From: Ferranicluibacter rubi
Lineage (GTDB): Bacteria > Pseudomonadota > Alphaproteobacteria > Rhizobiales > Rhizobiaceae
Direction of reading: 5' to 3'
Length of the DNA stretch: 64,000 nt
NCBI RefSeq assembly: GCF_011603255.1
Contig: NZ_JAANCM010000006.1
Location: 1 to 64,000 of the forward strand
Shown here: positions 8,741-16,636 of the stretch, one piece after another
Numbering within the stretch: position 1 is the first letter of the stretch
How the letters are laid out: each line of letters begins with the position of its first letter
The notes under the pieces: model-generated
Seen by the model: only the letters and a program-made list of their open reading frames with translations
What the model was told of the DNA's origin: nothing
Database searches by the model: none
Made by a program: the position numbers and the translations under genes

Positions 8741-10438
8741 CTACTTCACCCAGGACTGGGCGATGTTCCAGCGGTTCTGCTTGTTGAACACGTAGTTCCC
8801 GAGGCGGGCGGAGGTGAAGTTCACGCTCTTCGGCGTGAAGAGCGGGGCCAGCGGCGCCTGCTCCATGAAGCCCTTGTCGACGTCTGCCCAGAGGACGTTG
8901 GCGGCGTCCTGGTCGGTCAGCGCCGTGGTCATCGCCTGCTTCATCTTCGCGTCCAGTTCCGTGTTGCAGTAACCGGCAATGTTGACGGATGCGTCCGAGC
9001 CCTTGTTGAACGAGCTGCAGGACAGGAGCACATTCAGGAAGTTGGAGGCAGCGGGATAATCCTGGTACCACTGGCTGACGCTGATCTGGACATTATTGTT
9101 GGTGTTCTGGATATAGGTGAACTGGATGTTTGGCGAGATCGCCTTCATCGACGCGTCGTAGCCGAGTTCGGTGAGGACGCTGGCGATATAGGTGCCGATG
9201 CCGCGGGCGACCGCGTTGTCCTCGGCAATGATCGTGACCTTCTGGCCCTTGGTGCCGCTCTCGTCCACCAGCGCCTGCGCCTTCTCCATGTCCGGCTCGG
9301 ACCAGCTTTCGCCGGGCGCCTTGGTATAGAGGCAGCTATCAACGTGGCCGGGGAAGTCCGGCGGCAGGATCTGGCAGACCGGCTGGGCGAGCACGTCGCC
9401 GCCGAAGAGGCCGACGAGCGCATCGCGATCCAGCGCATAGTTGACCGCCTGGCGCACCTTCACATTGTCGAAGGGGGCAAGGTTGGTGTTCATCGGCGCA
9501 TACCAGAAGGCGGCCAGCGGATCGATATGCACCTGGCTTGCATATTTTGCGCCGATCTCCGGCAGGCGGTCGGAGGGCGGCGTGTCGAACATCCAGTCGA
9601 TCTGCCCGTTGATGATGGCGTTGATCGCCGCTTCCTCGGTCAGGCCGAACTTGTAGACCACCTCGTCGGCATAGCCGTCCGGCTGCGCATCGACGCTCCA
9701 TTCCTTGAAGGAAGGGTTGCGCTTCAGCACCATTTCGGCGTTCGGGTCGTAGCTGGCGATCATGTAGGCGCCGGTGCCGGGGATGGGCGTGGTGCCGGCG
9801 TCGGCCAGCGGTGCGTCGGCCGGCAGGATCGAGGCGTGGGGCACAGCGAGCTTCGAGAAGATCTCGGCGTCCGGTGCAACGAGGTTGATCGTCACCGTTC
9901 CAGCCGTGTCGTCACCCGTCACACCGCCTTCCAGCGTGCAGCTTTCCGGCGTCGCGATGCAGGCATCGGCCCCGACGATGCCGTTGTAGAAGCTGCCCGT
10001 CGTCGGCCCCTTGATCTTGAAGATGCGCTGGAACGAGGCGACGACGTCGGCGGGGGTGACGTCCTTGCCGTTCGAGAACTTGATGCCTTTGCGGATCTTG
10101 AAAACATAGGTCTTGCCGTCATTGGTGGGCTCCGGCAGGGCCTCCGCGATCGATGGCACGATGTCGAAGCCATCGGTGCCGGCCGCCTGCTTGAACTTCA
10201 CGAGACCGTCATAGGTCATCTGGAATATCTGCCAGAACTGGGCCGTGTAGTTGATCATCGGATCCACGGTGCCGGCGGCGGAGACGGCGGCGAGCGTGAT
10301 GGTGCCGCCGCGATGCTCGCTCATAAGGGCTGCGCGATCCTGCGCCTGCGCGGCACCGCCGAGCGCCGTCTGGGCGAGAAGGCAGGTCGCGAGCATGGTG
10401 CCCGCGTGTCGTGTCAGCTGTTTCAGGCGAATGGTCAT
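8741..10438 (-). CDS. Peptide-type ABC transporter substrate-binding protein (SBP_bac_5 family)
   Basis: A 565-residue periplasmic binding protein. It opens with a Sec signal peptide (cationic start, hydrophobic core, cleavage near AAQAQD at about residue 33). The mature protein has the family features: a SIAEALPEPTNDGKTYVFKIRKG-like segment after the first domain, ADVVASFQRIF, then AVNYALDRDALV and MEKAQALVDESG in the second lobe. Such proteins bind di- to oligopeptides, nickel chelates, opines or amides; the ligand cannot be read from sequence. Co-transcription with an AmiC/AmiR pair and an S33 amidase/peptidase suggests an amide or a peptide with a blocked end. Confidence 0.92.
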   Translation of the reverse strand: MTIRLKQLTRHAGTMLATCLLAQTALGGAAQAQDRAALMSEHRGGTITLAAVSAAGTVDPMINYTAQFWQIFQMTYDGLVKFKQAAGTDGFDIVPSIAEALPEPTNDGKTYVFKIRKGIKFSNGKDVTPADVVASFQRIFKIKGPTTGSFYNGIVGADACIATPESCTLEGGVTGDDTAGTVTINLVAPDAEIFSKLAVPHASILPADAPLADAGTTPIPGTGAYMIASYDPNAEMVLKRNPSFKEWSVDAQPDGYADEVVYKFGLTEEAAINAIINGQIDWMFDTPPSDRLPEIGAKYASQVHIDPLAAFWYAPMNTNLAPFDNVKVRQAVNYALDRDALVGLFGGDVLAQPVCQILPPDFPGHVDSCLYTKAPGESWSEPDMEKAQALVDESGTKGQKVTIIAEDNAVARGIGTYIASVLTELGYDASMKAISPNIQFTYIQNTNNNVQISVSQWYQDYPAASNFLNVLLSCSSFNKGSDASVNIAGYCNTELDAKMKQAMTTALTDQDAANVLWADVDKGFMEQAPLAPLFTPKSVNFTSARLGNYVFNKQNRWNIAQSWVK

Positions 10439-10504
10439 GATCGTCGTTCCCTTGTTGTTATGGTTTTGGCGTTGTCATGCGTCTTTATGCTCGTGGCTGG
10501 ATCG

Positions 10505-11398
10505 TCAGGGTGCCGTTTCCGCGAGGAAGGCGCCCACCACGGCCATGCAGTCTTCCCGTTCCTCCACATGCGGCATGTGGCTCGACTGCTCGAAGATGGT
10601 CCAGCGGACGTCCGGGATCTCATCGGCATAGGGCTGGACGCAGGCTTCCGTCGCCTCGTCGAAGCGGCCAGAAATAAGAAGCGTCGGCACGGAAATGGTC
10701 GCGAGACGGCCGACAATCGACCAGTCCTTCATGGTGCCGATGACGTGGAACTCGTTGGGGCCGTTCATGGTGTGGTAGACGGTCGGGTCCGCAGCGATCG
10801 CATCGAATGTGCGCTGGACCTCCGGCGGCATGGGCACGACGCGGCAGACATGACGCTGGTTGAAGACATCGGTCGCTGCGGTATAATCCGCGCTGTCCGT
10901 CGTTTCCGCACGCTCGTGCTTGAGAAGGGTTTCCTGCACGTCCTCCGGCAGCTCCCGGCGCAGGCGGTTGGCCTCCGAGATCCAGGTGTGCATGGAGGCC
11001 GGCGAATTGGCGACGATCAGGGCCTTGAGGCCTTCCGGCCGGTCGACGGCAAATTCCGCACCCAGCATGCCGCCCCAGGACTGCCCGAGCAGGCAATAGG
11101 CCTGGCGGATGCCGAGATGGTCGATGAGGTTGTGGAGTTCCGCCTTGAAGAAGGGGACGGTCCAGAAGTCCCCACCCTTGTCCGGGAGATGCGTCGATTG
11201 CCCGTTGCCCACCTGATCGTAGTGAATGACGGCGCGGCCGGTGGCGGCGATGTCCTTGAAGCTGTCGACATAGTCATGCGTGCAGCCGGGGCCGCCATGC
11301 GCGACGATCAAAGGCGGCTTGGGCGACGACAGATCGCCGGTGACCCGATACCAGGTCTGGTATTCGCCATAGGGTGCAAAACCTTCGATGATCTCCAT
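10505..11398 (-). CDS. S33-family alpha/beta hydrolase: proline iminopeptidase / L-amino acid amidase type
   Basis: A 297-residue cytoplasmic hydrolase. The oxyanion loop HGGPG is at residues 34-38, the nucleophile elbow GQSWGG puts the catalytic Ser at 107, the acid is in the SGRFDEAT strand, and the His is in SSHMPHVEE near the C-terminus. All three catalytic positions are present. The opening [15 protein letters not shown]-type sequence is shared by proline iminopeptidases and bacterial L-amino acid amidases such as LaaA. The start ATG lies behind GAGAGGG; an ATG seven codons upstream is less well placed. It stands between amiR and the transporter genes, so it probably hydrolyses the imported compound, releasing an amino acid or ammonia. 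Amidase versus peptidase activity is an inference. Confidence 0.85.
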   Translation of the reverse strand: MEIIEGFAPYGEYQTWYRVTGDLSSPKPPLIVAHGGPGCTHDYVDSFKDIAATGRAVIHYDQVGNGQSTHLPDKGGDFWTVPFFKAELHNLIDHLGIRQAYCLLGQSWGGMLGAEFAVDRPEGLKALIVANSPASMHTWISEANRLRRELPEDVQETLLKHERAETTDSADYTAATDVFNQRHVCRVVPMPPEVQRTFDAIAADPTVYHTMNGPNEFHVIGTMKDWSIVGRLATISVPTLLISGRFDEATEACVQPYADEIPDVRWTIFEQSSHMPHVEEREDCMAVVGAFLAETAP

Positions 11399-11421
11399 CG
11401 TATCCCTCTCTCTATCCATGT

Positions 11422-12012
11422 TCAGGCACCGCTGCGGGTGTGTTTGTCATTGCGGCAGATGGCCTCGGCCGCATCTTCGATGGTCATGCCCCAGTCCATG
11501 GCAACGGAGCGCAGGCGCTTCCATGCCGCGGCCTCGCCGCCGCCTTCGTTCTGGAGCAGATGCAAGATGGCCCGCACGACGATCGGGCGCTGGCGCAGTC
11601 GGTCTTCGAGCACGCGAATATTGTCTGCCTGTGCGCGAACCTGCTCGTAGGCGTGGGATGCGATGAGGAGCGCGCTGTAGGCACCGGTCGAGCCGATGGG
11701 TTTGAGCAGATGCGCGTTGGAGCCCTGGTCCAGTGCCCATTCGATCCGTCCCGGCGCTTCCGATCCGATCAAGGCAATCATCGGCATAGGCGCAAATCCC
11801 CGCGGCCATGGGAATTGACCGTCATGTCCCATGTCGGCATCGAAGAACACGACGTCGGCCACAGCCTGGGCTTCGTCGAGATGCGGCCAGCAGACCGTGA
11901 CCCTGATCTGCAGGAGCTCAAGCTGGCGCCGCAGGGCATCCACCGAAGGATGATCGCGATGCAGGATGACGGCGCGCCATTGCGCGAGAGGGGGTCTGTT
12001 CCGGCGCGTCAT
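11422..12012 (-). CDS. AmiR-type ANTAR-domain RNA-binding antiterminator
   Basis: A 196-residue protein with an N-terminal receiver-like domain (VVFFDADMG strand, LKPIGSTGA loop, no clear phosphorylation pocket), a central coiled-coil stretch around residues 120-145, and a C-terminal ANTAR three-helix bundle ([32 protein letters not shown]). In Pseudomonas, AmiR binds the nascent leader RNA and stops termination unless it is sequestered by AmiC; that precedent is known, its use here is inferred. The gene starts inside the stop codon of the amiC-like gene (ATGA overlap), matching the coupled translation expected for a stoichiometric sensor-regulator complex. The leader of this operon carries an intrinsic terminator. 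Confidence 0.88.
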   Translation of the reverse strand: MTRRNRPPLAQWRAVILHRDHPSVDALRRQLELLQIRVTVCWPHLDEAQAVADVVFFDADMGHDGQFPWPRGFAPMPMIALIGSEAPGRIEWALDQGSNAHLLKPIGSTGAYSALLIASHAYEQVRAQADNIRVLEDRLRQRPIVVRAILHLLQNEGGGEAAAWKRLRSVAMDWGMTIEDAAEAICRNDKHTRSGA

Positions 12013-13160
12013 TTGACCACCTTCAGCGTTACCGGATGGGGGGCGGCCACCCTCTTCATCAAGGAGCGGACGAGATAGGGATCGGCCGAGATGACCTCGT
12101 TGGCACTCTGGAGCAGGGTAAAACCACCGTCTTCGTCTGATAGACCCAGATGCGGCCGGAATGCCGCGTGATGGGTGCGGGGATCGATCCCGATCGGCCC
12201 TACGGGCGTGTCGAACAGCCTGGATGTCGCGATGCTTCGTACGGCCTCTGGTGCATCCGACCCGGCATCGGCAATTGACCGAGCAAGGATCGACATCGCC
12301 ATATACGCCGACATGAAGGGTGTTGAGATCATCCGGCCAGCACCCTGACGCGCGGCCATACGCGCCTTGAAGGCTTTATTTTCAGGCGTTTCCAGCCGAT
12401 CGAAATAGATCGAGGTCGTAACGTGGCCGCATCTCGCCTCGGGGCTTAGACCATCGAGATCGCTCTCCGACAGATTGCAGGCAACAATCGGTGGTGCATC
12501 AGGCTGGTTTTTGCGAAAGGCGCCGTAAGCCTCAATGAAGGCGGTTGCCGATTGGCCGACCAGATTGCTGAAAATGAAGTCCGGCTTCTTCTGCTGGATT
12601 TCCGTGACGAGATGATCGACCTCTGTGGAGCCGAGCGGTACGTACCGATCCGAAACGACCTGACCTCCGGAAGCCTCGGTGATTTCCCGGGCGATGCGAC
12701 TGATCTCCCAGCCCCAGATGTAGTTCGAGCCGACGATAAATGGCTGGCGACCATAGCGCGGCAGAACATAGTCAAACAAAGGCAGCAGGTGCTGGTTCGG
12801 ACATGGGCCGAGATAGACAACGCTGTCGCTCGCCTCATAGCCTTCATAGGGAAACGCGTACCACAGAAGCGCTCCGTTACGCTCCACGACCGGCAGCAGA
12901 TCTTTGCGGCTCCACGACGTGAGCGTGCCGATGATGTGTCGACAACGGTAATCGCGGATTGCGCACTGCCCGAGACCGGCATATGCCTCTGCCCGACCGC
13001 CAGGATCGTCGATCTTGGCGGCAATCGTGAAGCCATAGGCGGGATCTGAATTGATCTCTGCGACCGCTGCCATTGCTCCGCTCACCGCTTCGCGACCGAC
13101 AGCCGCATAAGGACCGGTGGTCGAATAAAGGATGGATACCGGCACGACATTCAGAGACAT
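12009..13160 (-). CDS. AmiC-type amide-sensing periplasmic-binding-fold protein
   Basis: A 383-residue protein of the type-I periplasmic-binding fold (Peripla_BP_5/6) without a signal peptide, which points to a cytoplasmic sensor and not a transporter subunit. Segments typical of AmiC and urea/amide-binding proteins are VSILYSTTGPYAAVGRE at the start, GTLTSWSRKDLLPVVE, LLWYAFPYEGYE, and FIVGSNYIWGWE. AmiC binds amides and releases AmiR. The ATG at 13160 lies behind AAGGAG; an upstream ATG at 13187 has no ribosome site. The gene is the first of the operon, about 75 bases after a leader terminator. The true ligand may differ from the short aliphatic amides seen by Pseudomonas AmiC. Confidence 0.87.
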   Translation of the reverse strand: MSLNVVPVSILYSTTGPYAAVGREAVSGAMAAVAEINSDPAYGFTIAAKIDDPGGRAEAYAGLGQCAIRDYRCRHIIGTLTSWSRKDLLPVVERNGALLWYAFPYEGYEASDSVVYLGPCPNQHLLPLFDYVLPRYGRQPFIVGSNYIWGWEISRIAREITEASGGQVVSDRYVPLGSTEVDHLVTEIQQKKPDFIFSNLVGQSATAFIEAYGAFRKNQPDAPPIVACNLSESDLDGLSPEARCGHVTTSIYFDRLETPENKAFKARMAARQGAGRMISTPFMSAYMAMSILARSIADAGSDAPEAVRSIATSRLFDTPVGPIGIDPRTHHAAFRPHLGLSDEDGGFTLLQSANEVISADPYLVRSLMKRVAAPHPVTLKVVK

Positions 13161-13230
13161 TCGCAGGAAGCTCCTTTCTTCATCCAAGCGTGCTACGGTT
13201 TACGTCCCAACATTCGCATCAAGACCGCTG

Positions 13231-13275
13231 AAAACAAAAAAAGCCCCGAACCGCGTCGAGCGGTGTTCGGGGCTT
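13231..13275 (-). terminator. Leader intrinsic terminator upstream of amiC (candidate AmiR target)
   Basis: On the minus strand AGCCCCGAA pairs with TTCGGGGCT, extended by CCG/CGG across a two-base bulge, and is followed by seven Ts (13236-13242). This is a textbook rho-independent terminator. It lies between the probable promoter and the first gene, where it would block the operon unless antitermination occurs. Two smaller possible stems (GTTG/CAAC and GGCG/CGCC) precede it at about 13279-13312, but I do not see the paired six-base loops that define classic ANTAR targets with certainty. Confidence 0.8.
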
Positions 13276-13311
13276 AATTGCCAGCGGCGTAAAACGCCAT
13301 TTGTTGACGCA

Positions 13312-13340
13312 ACGCTAAGGCAAGCATCGATTTTAGTCAA
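13312..13340 (-). promoter_or_regulatory. Candidate promoter of the ami/peptide operon
   Basis: On the minus strand TTGACT (13335-13340) is followed after 17 bases by TAGCGT (13312-13317). The -35 box is good and the -10 box is poor. Transcription from here would pass through the leader terminator before reaching amiC. No other better -35/-10 pair was seen between the ars remnant and the terminator. Confidence 0.4.
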
Positions 13341-13448
13341 ACATATTTTTTGCTCATTTTTTACTCAGCCCGCTGCCCTTCCTATCGCTTTATGGCATTT
13401 CGACCGGATAGTCGCGGCCGAAGCTTCGAAGTAGAGGCACGCCCCGCC

Positions 13449-13806
13449 TCAAGTCTCAACATGGACACTCAGCCACGAGAGATGCGTATGCAGGCCCGAC
13501 GTGAGCGGCCAAAAGCCTATGGAGGGGAAGCCTGCGATCAGGAGCGGGACCTTCAGCATGGCGTCGAGCAGTTGGTCGTCGGAAAGATCCGGATTGTCGA
13601 GACCAAGTTCGGCATAGGGCGTACCCTTCTCGTGGATCGCCTCTCGCACGGTAAGGCCTGCTTCAGAGATCATCGTGGCAGGCGTCGTTTTCGACGGCGG
13701 ATGCTTCACATAGTCGATGACCGTGGGTTCGATCCCGGCATTGCGGATCAGCTCCAGCGTGTTGCGCGACGTGCCGCAAGCGGGGTTGTGATAGATGAGG
13801 CATCCA
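13449..13806 (-). pseudogene. arsC: Glutaredoxin-type arsenate reductase, truncated at both ends
   Basis: The frame holds IYHNPACGTSRNTLELI, with the catalytic Cys and following Arg region, then YVKHPPS, GLTVREAIHEKG and LSDDQLLDAML, unmistakable for the ArsC/Spx-fold arsenate reductase. The normal first residues and start codon are missing: upstream in this frame there is no ATG before the acr3 stop codon six bases away. After KVPLLI the conserved C-terminal part (NRPFVVTPLG-like, with its substrate-binding Arg) is replaced by unrelated residues until the stop at 13449. It is therefore a fragment. It would be the last gene of the ars operon. Confidence 0.8.
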
Positions 13807-13811
13807 TGGCC

Positions 13812-14852
13812 TCAGACCTTTTTGATGGTAGCGGCATGGGTGCGGACGGCAGCCCCGCGCTCGTACCAGCCCTTGCTGCCGTTGACGATCCAAACCACCG
13901 ACAGCATCACCGGCACCTCGACCAGCACACCGACAACGGTGGCAAGGGCCGCGCCGGAAGTGAACCCGAACAGGCTGATGGCGGCCGCCACGGCCAGCTC
14001 GAAGAAATTCGAGGCCCCGATCAGCGCCGAGGGTCCTGCCACACAATGCTCCTCGCCGCTCACGCGGTTCAGCAGATAGGCGAGACCTGAGTTGAAGTAG
14101 ACTTGGATGAGGATCGGCACGGCCAGGAGTGCGATGACGGTCGGTTGCGCAATGATCTGCTCACCCTGGAAGCCGAACAACAGTACAAGGGTGGTAAGCA
14201 GCGCCACCAGCGAGACGGGTTGCAGGCGACCGGCCATGCGTTCGACATCGGTGTTGCGGCGCACGACCTGAGCCACGATCACCGGGAGCACGATGTAGAG
14301 CAGCACCGAGAGGATCAGTGTATCCCAAGGCACGGTGATAGCAGACAGGCCGAGCAGGAGGGCGACGATTGGGGCAAACGCCACCACCATGATCGCGTCG
14401 TTCAGCGCCACCTGACTCAGCGTGAAATGCGGCTCGCCCTTGGTGAGGTTCGACCAGACGAACACCATGGCCGTGCAGGGCGCCGCGGCGAGGATGATCA
14501 AGCCGGCGATATAGCTGTCGATCTGCGTTTCCGGCATGTACGGCCGGAACAGCCAGCCGATGAAGAACCAGCCAAGCAGCGCCATGGAGAATGGCTTGAC
14601 CGCCCAATTGATGAACAAGGTGACGCCGATGCCACGCCAGTAGCGGCTGACTTGAGCCAAAGCAGCAAAATCGATCTTTAGTAGCATCGGGATGATCATC
14701 AGCCAGATCAGTACCGCCACCGGCAGGTTGACCTTGGCGACTTCAGCCGCACCGATGGCCTGGAATACGCCCGGCATCAGGTGCCCGAGGCCGATGCCAA
14801 CGACGATGCAGAGGGCGACCCAAAGGGTCAGGTAACGCTCGAACGTTGACAT
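13812..14852 (-). CDS. ACR3-family arsenite efflux permease
   Basis: A 346-residue inner-membrane exporter with ten hydrophobic segments. Diagnostic stretches are LPVAVLIWLMIIPMLLKIDF, LAAAPCTAMVFVWSNLTKG (containing the conserved Cys essential in Acr3), ALNDAIMVVAFAPIVALLLGLS and PSALIGASNFFELAVAAAI. It expels arsenite using the proton gradient. Length and motifs look complete, unlike both arsC neighbours. Its ATG overlaps the stop of the LMW-type arsC gene by one base, so it is translated from the arsR mRNA. Arsenite resistance should still be functional even if arsenate reduction is lost. Confidence 0.93.
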   Translation of the reverse strand: MSTFERYLTLWVALCIVVGIGLGHLMPGVFQAIGAAEVAKVNLPVAVLIWLMIIPMLLKIDFAALAQVSRYWRGIGVTLFINWAVKPFSMALLGWFFIGWLFRPYMPETQIDSYIAGLIILAAAPCTAMVFVWSNLTKGEPHFTLSQVALNDAIMVVAFAPIVALLLGLSAITVPWDTLILSVLLYIVLPVIVAQVVRRNTDVERMAGRLQPVSLVALLTTLVLLFGFQGEQIIAQPTVIALLAVPILIQVYFNSGLAYLLNRVSGEEHCVAGPSALIGASNFFELAVAAAISLFGFTSGAALATVVGVLVEVPVMLSVVWIVNGSKGWYERGAAVRTHAATIKKV

Positions 14853-15379
14853 CAGACGACCTGACCTTGCGGGAAGGTGCTGCCTTCCAGGTTGCCGATC
14901 TCGCGCAGGCGGGTTTCCAGCGCCACCTTGTCGACCGAGGTCAGCGGTAGGCCCAGAAACGCGGAAATACGGTTCTTGAAAAAGCGCGCGGCCTTGGAGA
15001 ATGCCTGACCCTTCTCCATCTCGGTGCCTTCGACGGCGGCCGGATCCTCGACACCCCAGTGAGGGGTCATCGGATCACCGAGCAACACCGGCAGGCTCCG
15101 CCGGAAGCGTTGTTTCAGACCGTGAAGAAGAAATCCATGCCGGGCGCCGGGTGCGGCAAATTCATCCCAGGTCTTCGAGCGGAAATCCGTGGACTTGTAA
15201 CCGAGGGCGCGCAATCTATCGAGGGCCGGCGGGTGTACCTGCCCTTCGGGCTGGCCCCCTCCCGAATAGGCCCTGAAGCGCCCCTTCCCTTCGCTGTTGA
15301 GGATAGACTCGGCGAGGATCGAGCGGACGGAATTGCCAGCGCACAGGAACAGCACGTTATAGACGCGGTCGGTGGTCAT
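14852..15379 (-). pseudogene. arsC: Low-molecular-weight phosphatase-type arsenate reductase with compensating frameshifts
   Basis: The open frame encodes 175 residues. The N-terminal P-loop CAGNSVRS (CX5R) and the C-terminal PMTPHWGVEDPAAVEG are well conserved. Between them, residues about 81-103 (RHGFLLHGLKQRFRRSLPV) do not match the family. Read one frame over, the same DNA gives GMDFFFTV, then a stop where family members have Cys of TVCDNA, then NNASGGAC. A two-base loss before this stretch and a one-base loss after it explain the pattern and keep the downstream frame open. The redox cysteines needed for the reductase disulfide relay are thus gone. I call it a probable pseudogene though it remains translatable. 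It starts inside the arsR stop codon. Confidence 0.75.
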
Positions 15380-15735
15380 TGCAGGTTCTCCGGAGCGGAC
15401 GGGGCGCTGCAGGGGGTGAGAGCAGTAATCAGGGGCGCGCACAGTTCGGCGCTGCCGCCGCAGCAGTCCTTGATCAGGTAGAGGGTCAGGTCGCGGAGCG
15501 TGTCAATCTCGGCGCGGTAGATGATCGAGCGGCTGTGGCGCTCGCCTTTAATCAGGCCGGCACGCGACAGGATCGCAAGGTGCGCAGATATGGTGTTCTG
15601 CGGCACGCAGAGCAAGCGGGCGAGTTCACCAGCAGGCACGCCCTCCGGTTCGTGACGGACGAGCAGCCGAAAGGTGTCTAGGCGGGTGGATTGGGCGAGG
15701 GCGGCAAGCACTTCAATAGCGTTATTTGATTCCAT
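15376..15735 (-). CDS. arsR: ArsR-family arsenic-responsive repressor
   Basis: A 119-residue winged-helix protein. The DNA-binding helix region is ELARLLCVPQNTISAHLAILSRAGLI, followed by the wing GERHSRSIIYRA. Instead of the E. coli CVCDLC site in the recognition helix, the cysteines lie near the C-terminus (DCCGGSAELC), the arrangement found in many alphaproteobacterial ArsR proteins that bind As(III) through C-terminal thiols. It heads the arsR-arsC-acr3-arsC operon and overlaps arsC by four bases. A dyad at 15738-15753, just before its ATG, is the likely autoregulatory operator. Confidence 0.92.
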   Translation of the reverse strand: MESNNAIEVLAALAQSTRLDTFRLLVRHEPEGVPAGELARLLCVPQNTISAHLAILSRAGLIKGERHSRSIIYRAEIDTLRDLTLYLIKDCCGGSAELCAPLITALTPCSAPSAPENLQ

Positions 15736-15737
15736 AA

Positions 15738-15753
15738 ATCCAGATTACCGGAT
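15738..15753 (-). promoter_or_regulatory. Candidate ArsR operator
   Basis: ATCC at 15738-15741 and GGAT at 15750-15753 form an 8-base-spaced inverted repeat ending two bases before the arsR start codon. The position and A/T-rich core suit an ArsR-family site overlapping the promoter. The half-sites are short, so this is a modest call. Confidence 0.4.
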
Positions 15754-15914
15754 ATATGGCTCATGTCAAACGTCTCCACTTCGCGCAAAAGCGTGTCGCG
15801 ATCTTTTAGACTCGCCGAAGACGCTTTAGGTCCTTGTTTTTTCGCATGTCGTGGTCGCAGAACCGCTGCACACTTTTGCGCGACGTGTTTTATGTCCTGT
15901 CGAGGCTGTGGCGG

Positions 15915-16350
15915 TCAGCTGTCCGAATGGAGAACGCCGTCCTTTGCCATGAACCGGGCTAAAGACTCGTCCTCATGACACATCCTCCAGGTCAGGAGGC
16001 GGTCGAGACCTTCATTCAAGAGAGACCGGCACGCAGGGTCGGTGGCACGGTTGACCATCTCGCCGGGATCGTCGGACAGGTCGAAAAGAACGGGCGGCAT
16101 TCCGGCGAAATGAACGTACTTCAAGGTTGTGGGTCGTACGACCTGCAGATTGCAGCGATCCGAGGGAAGCGAAAATGCAGTCTCGAAGCGCTTCGAAATG
16201 AAGTCGCGGAAGTCGTAGCTCCAATGCGCCTCGTCTCGCCAACGGGACGGAACCTCGCCGATGCAGAAAGCGAGAAAGCTGCGACCGTCCGCATTTCCGG
16301 GGACGGGAAGTCCCGCTGAGGCGACCAGCGCCGGTGTGACAGGCATCGCG
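15915..16350 (-). pseudogene. Sulfatase / phosphonate-monoester-hydrolase-like enzyme, C-terminal remnant
   Basis: The last 145 or so residues match the tail of type-I sulfatases and related phosphonate monoester hydrolases: LPVPGNADGRSFLAF, RDEAHWSYDFRD, TLKYVHFAG, PPVLFDLSDDPGEMVNRATDPA. The whole catalytic N-terminal half, including the Cys/Ser-x-Pro-x-Arg formylglycine site, is absent. Upstream of about 16350 the frame continues as unrelated sequence to 16469 with no plausible start. It is a relic between the arsenic operon and the diguanylate cyclase gene. Confidence 0.65.
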
Positions 16351-16636
16351 GCAACTACCCTGTTTTCGCTGTATAATCTATCAGGTCCGTTCCGAATAGG
16401 AATGGAAATGGTTGCAAGCGCAATCGTCAAGACCCGCATGGATGGCGACGTTCCACACCATGCTTCCATGGTTGTTGAAACTGTCAGTCACCTGGACGTG
16501 GTCGCGATTTCCATCGGCGGCCAAACTGCGACCTCTCCATCCCCCAGGTCTCGGTGATGACCGGAGATGTCCTTTAAAACAATGCTCACATTTGCTAACT
16601 ATGTTCACGATACGATGGTAACGGTTAGGCGTCAGC

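Noticed and set aside
9344-11650. A 768-codon plus-strand open frame
   Set aside because: It lies antisense to the SBP, S33 hydrolase and amiR genes, has no ribosome site or family motif, and is explained by GC-rich third-position bias.
13276-13312. Definite ANTAR dual-hexaloop RNA motif
   Set aside because: Short stems exist upstream of the leader terminator, but I could not see two stems with six-base loops having the required A and G positions, so I did not annotate it.
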